A DNA stretch of 64,000 nucleotides from DASPHG01 sp963748315 (GTDB taxonomy: Bacteria; Actinomycetota; Thermoleophilia; Solirubrobacterales; Thermoleophilaceae): NCBI GenBank assembly GCA_963748315.1, contig CAVVIK010000005.1, positions 124,001 to 188,000 on the forward strand, read 5' to 3'. The notes below the pieces were generated by a model. That model saw only the letters and a program-made list of their open reading frames with translations. It was not told the DNA's origin and ran no database searches. Made by a program: the position numbers and the translations under genes. Positions 59,751 through 64,000 of this stretch are shown piece by piece. Position 1 is the first letter of the stretch. Each line of letters begins with the position of its first letter.

Positions 59751-60964
59751 CGGCCCTCAGGTCACGCCTGGAAGCCGAGCGCGGGTCGGCGCTCGTGACG
59801 GCCGTGCTGGTAATGGCGATCATGATGTCGATCGCGGTTCCGCTGATGAGCATGGTGGACACGCAGCAGCGGATGACCGCCGCCGAGCGGCTGCACGAGG
59901 GGTCGTTCAGCCTCACCGACGCAGTGCTGAACGCGCAGGTGTTCATCCTCTCGAACAACTGGCCCGCCGACGAGGACAACTACTACCCGCCGTGCACTCA
60001 GAAGTCCATATCGCTGAAGTGCCCCGACGCGTCGGCGATTACGCAGCAGTACACCGGCCCGGACTACTCGACGACCGCCTGGAAGCTGACGGTCCACGAC
60101 GACGGCTCATCCGCGGCGGACTACTACGACGAGGCGGTCGTCAACGAGCAGCCCCCGTACGACGCGAACACGAACGGCCGCGTGTGGGTGCGTGCGGACG
60201 CGCGCGGTGCCGGCACGACACAGTCGCTAGTCGCCCAGGTGAAGATGACCGAGCACGTCGAGACCTTCCCGCGTCACGTCACCACGACCGGCTACATGAC
60301 GATCAAGCACATCCACAAGAACGGGATCCTCACGCAGGGCAACGCCGCGCAGCCTGCCCCGCTGGTCCTGCGCTGCACCGGCGTCACGTTCACATCCAAG
60401 GGACACAGCCCAGGCAACTGCCTGAGCCTCAAGAAGAAGAAGAAGAAGTGGATCGTCCCGCAGATCATCCAGGAGGGCTACGTGGGCAACGCGCTCCCGC
60501 CCGCGGCGATCGACGGTCTGCGCCAGCGCGCCAAGGCGCTCGGCACTCTACTACGAGACCTGTCCCGCCGACCCGGCCGGCGAGCTCGTGTTCGTCGAGC
60601 ACGGCGACTGCAGGTACAAGGGCGACAAGAAGAAGTCCAGTTCGGCGTTTACGCGCGCAAGCGGATCGAGATCAACAGCGCCGCCAACCCCGGCGCCTTC
60701 GTGGTCGCTGACGGCAGCGTGACCTTCGACGGCAAGCTGACCTACTACGGAATCGTCTACGCGGCGAACCTCTCGAACCGGACCGACACCCTGATCAACA
60801 TCCTCAAGAAGTCGCAGATCGTGGGCTCGGTCGCGGTGGACGGAATGGGAGGGACCTACATCAAGGCGCACGGGTCGCCGATCGTCTTCGACCCGACCGC
60901 CTTCTGGGACCTCACGTCGCTCCAGGGCGCGACGATCGTCCAGGGCAGCTGGCACGAGCTCTGA
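59747..60964 (+). CDS. Prepilin-like/PilX-type pilus protein
   Basis: 405 residues from GTG 59747. ERGSALVTAVLVMAIMMSIA is a PilX-like class III start (G then S, without glutamate at +5). The rest is a soluble domain with TTGYMTIKHIHKNGILTQGN, a lysine run (LSLKKKKKKW) and a late hydrophobic beta block (YYGIVYAANLSNRTDTLINI). Two compensating indels near 60545 and 60640 replace about 32 residues; in the other frame they read YYETCPADPAGELVFVEHGD. Last gene of the pilin group; a minor pilin or related surface protein. Confidence 0.75.
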   Translation: MTALRSRLEAERGSALVTAVLVMAIMMSIAVPLMSMVDTQQRMTAAERLHEGSFSLTDAVLNAQVFILSNNWPADEDNYYPPCTQKSISLKCPDASAITQQYTGPDYSTTAWKLTVHDDGSSAADYYDEAVVNEQPPYDANTNGRVWVRADARGAGTTQSLVAQVKMTEHVETFPRHVTTTGYMTIKHIHKNGILTQGNAAQPAPLVLRCTGVTFTSKGHSPGNCLSLKKKKKKWIVPQIIQEGYVGNALPPAAIDGLRQRAKALGTLLRDLSRRPGRRARVRRARRLQVQGRQEEVQFGVYARKRIEINSAANPGAFVVADGSVTFDGKLTYYGIVYAANLSNRTDTLINILKKSQIVGSVAVDGMGGTYIKAHGSPIVFDPTAFWDLTSLQGATIVQGSWHEL

Positions 60965-61064
60965 CGCTGGACGTTTGACCTAGGCGCCGGAGCGTCGTTC
61001 AAGCGTCGCGCAGGGGCCTTCCGATGCGAATTCCAGCCCTCCTACCACCGGGGCTCGGCATGCC

Positions 61065-63282
61065 ATGAATCCAAGGACCCTCCGACTTCCACTGATCGCC
61101 GCCGTGCTCGCCGCTGCGCTCTTCGCCGCGGCCGGATCGGCGCTGGGCGGTAAGGACGCAAAGGACGAGGAGAACCTGCTTCCCGTCCACAACCTCCAGG
61201 GCGTGCGCGTGACCGCTCAGGAGCCGCAGGCGGAGCCCGAGGCCGAGCCTGAGACCGAGACCACGCCCGAGCCGGAGCCGACTCCGGCACCCGAAGCCGA
61301 AGCCGAAGCCCGAGCCGCGCCCGCAGCCGAAGGCCGACCGCGGTCCGACGCGCGCCGAGATCCGGCGCCAGCGTGCAGCCGAGCGCAGGGCCGCCCGCCG
61401 CCAGGCGAGGGCCGAGGCGCGCCGTCGCCGCGCCGCGCAGGAGCGCGCGCAGCAGAGGGCCGAGGAGCGCGCGGCACGCAAGGCCGAGAAGGCCGCAACA
61501 GCCGATCTCCTGCCCGCCCCGACCGATCTCAGGACGGTGCCGAACTTCGTCATCCAGCGCTTCCGGATCCCGATCTTCCTGCTGCCGATCTACCAGGCCG
61601 CGGGGATCGAGTACGGCGTGCGCTGGGAGGTGCTCGCCGCGATCAACGAGATCGAGACCGACTACGGCCGGAACCTGAACGTCTCTTCCGCGGGCGCGCA
61701 GGGCTGGATGCAGTTCATGCCGGCGACCTGGGACATGTACGGGACCGACGCCAACCGCGACGGCGACAAGGATCCGTACAACCCCGTGGACGCGATCTTC
61801 GCCGCCGCCAAGTACCTGAAGGCGGCCGGCGCGGAGACCGACCTGCAGCGCGCGATCTTCGCCTACAACCACGCCGACTGGTACGTCGCCGACGTGCTCG
61901 AGCGGGCCGAGGCGATCGCTCAGATGCCGACGTCGATGGTGGGCGCGCTGACCGGTCTTGCCGATGGCCGCTTCCCCGTGCGCGGGGATGCCGAGTACGA
62001 CGGCGCGCTCGACCGCGACTCCGCCCTCGAGCGGGTCCGCGCCGGCGAGAGCCCGGCGCGCATCATCACCGATGCCGAGGAGCGCGACCACATGGACATC
62101 GAGGGCGAGCCGCGCGCGAAGGTGATCAGCGTGAGCGACGGCGTCGTCCAGCGTGTGATCAAGAGCAAGCGCGGTCGCCGCATCGGCCTCGTCATCGAGG
62201 ACTCGTACGGCAACCGCTTCAGCTACTACGGCATCCGCCGCATGGAGCGCGGCTTCGAGGTCTCCGGGCGCAAGAAGGGCGTCACCAAGTTCATCCGCCT
62301 TCGCCGCAACGCGCAGGTGCCCGGCGGCACGCTGCTCGGCCGGCTCGGCCGTGACAAGCCCGTCCTCCGGTTCGGGATCCGCCCCGCCGGCGAGGACTCG
62401 CCGCTCGTCGACCCGAAGCCCATGCTCGACGGCTGGCGTCTGCTCGAGCAGACCTCGGTGTATCGCCCGTCGGGCAAGAGCGTCCTTCACCCCGAGGACA
62501 AGGAAGGCCAGCTCTCCATCGGGCAGGCGATCCTGCTCCCGAAGACGCTGCTCGCTCGCCGTGTGCTCGCCGACGCCCGAATCCAGATCTACTCCTGCGG
62601 CCGCACGGACATCGAGATGGGGCGGATCGACCGGCGCGTCTTGGCTCTGCTCGTGTTCCTCGCCGAGAGCGGCATGAACCCGACCGTCACGTCGCTCCAG
62701 TGCGGCCACGGCACCTACACGGCCTCCGGCAACGTCTCATACCACTCGATGGGCAGCGCGGTCGACATCGCCGCGATCAACGGCGTGCCGATCCTCGGCC
62801 ACCAGGAACCCGGTGGTGTGACCGACCGCGCCGTGCGCGCGATCCTCACGCTTCAGGGCTCGATGGTCCCGGGCGAGCTGATCTCGCTGCTCGATCTGGG
62901 CGGCCCGAGTTTCGCGATGGCCGACCACGCCGATCACATCCACGTCGGCTACCGCCCCGGCGTGGGAAATGCCCAGAGCGAAGGCGGGGACGTGGCGGGC
63001 GCCGCGACCGCGATCCTCGAAGGGAGCCAGTGGGACAAGGTCGTCGGCCACGTCGGCGCACTTCGCAACCCGCGGATCCAGGAGCGGATCGAGTGGCACG
63101 ACGCGGCCAACATGTCGTGCAAGTACAAGCGCGCGATGGCCGTGCAGGCCGCCCGCATTCAGACGAAGCCGCTCACGAGCATGGCTGACCTGGCGGCGGC
63201 GGAGAAGCCGCTGATCGAGGTCACCCAGCTCGAGCGGGACCCGCGCCCGTGCTTCGGGTTCGGCACGCCTGGCACGCTTTAG
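61065..63282 (+). CDS. Multidomain peptidoglycan hydrolase: SLT transglycosylase with M23-like and M15-like domains
   Basis: About 740 residues from ATG 61065. A signal peptide (LIAAVLAAALFAAAGSALGG) is followed by a repetitive P/E/A-rich linker and an R/A-rich coiled stretch, where frames change between 61300 and 61510. The lytic transglycosylase domain has VLAAINEIETDYGRNLNVSS with catalytic E and GAQGWMQFMPATWDMYGTDA. Then an M23-like segment (RIGLVIEDSYGNRFSYYG), and a last D-Ala-D-Ala-peptidase-like segment (SYHSMGSAVDIAAINGVPI and DHADHIHVGYRPG) with conserved H and D. It cuts glycan strands and perhaps peptides outside the cell, maybe to let the pilus through. Confidence 0.82.
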
Positions 63283-63284
63283 GC

Positions 63285-63783
63285 GTGGCCGACAAGCACG
63301 GCGCCGACATCGACCGGCTCTACTCGCTCCCGCTCGCGGAGTTCACACGCCGAGCGCGACGAGCTCGCGAAGCGGCTCCGCAAGGAGGGTGACGCCGACG
63401 CGGCGAACGCCGTCAAGGCGCTGAAGAAGCCGTCCGTCGCCGCATGGGCCGTGAACCAGGTTCAGCGCGATCGCCCGGACGAGGTGCGCGAGTTGATCGA
63501 CGTGACCGAGGAGCTACACCGCGTGTACAAGAAGCTCTCATCCGCCGGCGCGCGTGAGCGGCTCGAGGAGGCGGCCGAGATGCAGCGCAAGCTGATCCAG
63601 TCGCTCGTACGCTGCGCCTCGCAGCTGCTCGAGGCCGGAGGGCACGCGCCGAGCGATGCGACGCTGCAGAAGGTGGCCGACACGCTTCGCGCCGCGGCGC
63701 TCGACGCGGACGTCCGCGAGCAGCTTGCGCGTGGCCGGGTCGTGAAGGAACAGCGCGCGGCTGGGTTCGGGCCGCTCGGCTAG
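63285..63783 (+). CDS. Hypothetical protein (one frame change)
   Basis: About 165 residues from GTG 63285 (MADKHGADIDRLYSLPLAEF). A frame change near 63350 leads into ERDELAKRLRKEGDADAANA and KPSVAAWAVNQVQRDRPDEV. It is helical and charged, with no membrane segment or cysteine motif; related proteins are widespread in actinobacteria without a known role. Its TAG stop shares a CTAG with the convergent def gene. Confidence 0.65.
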
Positions 63784-64000
63784 CGCTCGTAGTTCTTGCG
63801 CCTGAAGACGTCCGCGGAAAGCGAGTCGACGCGGTCGAGGAAGAGCAGCCCGTCGAGGTGGTCGATCTCGTGCTGCAGGCAGCGCGCCTCGAACGCCTCG
63901 CTCTCGACCGACACAGGGCTCGCCCTGAGGGTCGCGCGCCTCGACGCGGATGCGCGTCGCGCGCCTGACGTTCGCGGTCAGGTGGGGGATCGACAGGCAG
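63780..64000 (-). CDS. def: Peptide deformylase (partial, runs off the window)
   Basis: The C-terminal ~73 residues. CLSIPHLTANVRRATRIRVE holds the second metal-binding motif (EGCLS), and after a frame change near 63918 EARCLQHEIDHLDGLLFLDR contains the HExxH metal and catalytic residues. It removes the formyl group from new proteins. The gene starts beyond the right edge. It ends with TAG at 63782-63780. Confidence 0.9.

Noticed and set aside
1..64000. CRISPR array, rRNA operon, insertion sequence or toxin-antitoxin pair
   Set aside because: No regularly spaced repeats, rRNA sequence, transposase motifs or recognisable toxin-antitoxin pairs were found in the window.

Overview
The window is a high-GC actinobacterial chromosome segment, most likely from the class Thermoleophilia (Gaiellales/Solirubrobacterales-like). 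That placement is inferred from base composition, actinobacterial markers (SepIVA-like protein, WhiG-type sigma factor, zinc forms of L28 and L32, PxKF domain) and gene order; no 16S gene is present. Many genes are broken by single-base frame changes, including essential ones (recG, plsX, rimM, trmD, EF-G). I read most of these as sequencing or consensus errors. They are densest at about 33.9-43.2 kb.

Region 1 (1-28.2 kb) is the conserved bacterial core cluster. It holds rpmB, a FakA-like kinase, recG, rsmD, coaD, sepIVA-like, yceD, an inserted DUF1326/DUF2182 pair, rpmF, plsX, acpP, rnc, smc, a TauE-like transporter, ftsY, a PLP transsulfuration enzyme, an NfeD/SPFH membrane pair, ffh, rpsP, khpA, rimM, trmD, rplS, lepB, rnhB, yraN, comM and dprA. 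Together these serve ribosome and tRNA maturation, phospholipid and acyl-carrier supply, the signal-recognition particle with its receptor, chromosome condensation and DNA uptake.

Region 2 (28.2-45.8 kb) is metabolic and envelope housekeeping: thiD, ilvD, an alpha/beta hydrolase, a HAD phosphatase, an acyltransferase with an SDR epimerase, an L,D-transpeptidase, a Xer-type recombinase, a WhiG-type sigma factor, an EF-G paralogue, RNase HI with an NTF2-like domain, a PxKF exported protein, an IscA-like protein, an MFS exporter and tRNA-Gly.

Region 3 (45.86-49.67 kb) is a 3.8-kb integrated element in the 3' end of tRNA-Cys, bounded by 26-bp direct repeats. It carries a tyrosine integrase, an excisionase-like HTH protein, an HUH (rolling-circle type) Rep, a small membrane protein, an exported protein and strong hairpins. 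The integrase frame runs through the attachment core. In the integrated state it stops just inside the tRNA; in the excised circle it would gain a 38-residue tail that overlaps the start of rep. This is the most interesting signal in the window.

Region 4 (49.7-64 kb) holds a few small genes, an SDR epimerase, tRNA-Val with a flavin-fold oxidase, a divergent type IV pilus locus (pilM-N-O-P-like against pilB and three prepilin-like proteins), a multidomain peptidoglycan hydrolase and the 3' part of a peptide deformylase gene. The pilus genes with comM and dprA suggest natural transformation. Recurrent themes are NTGA start/stop overlaps, -10 boxes only 5-12 bp before start codons (leaderless transcripts), and coding sequences that begin immediately after tRNA genes.
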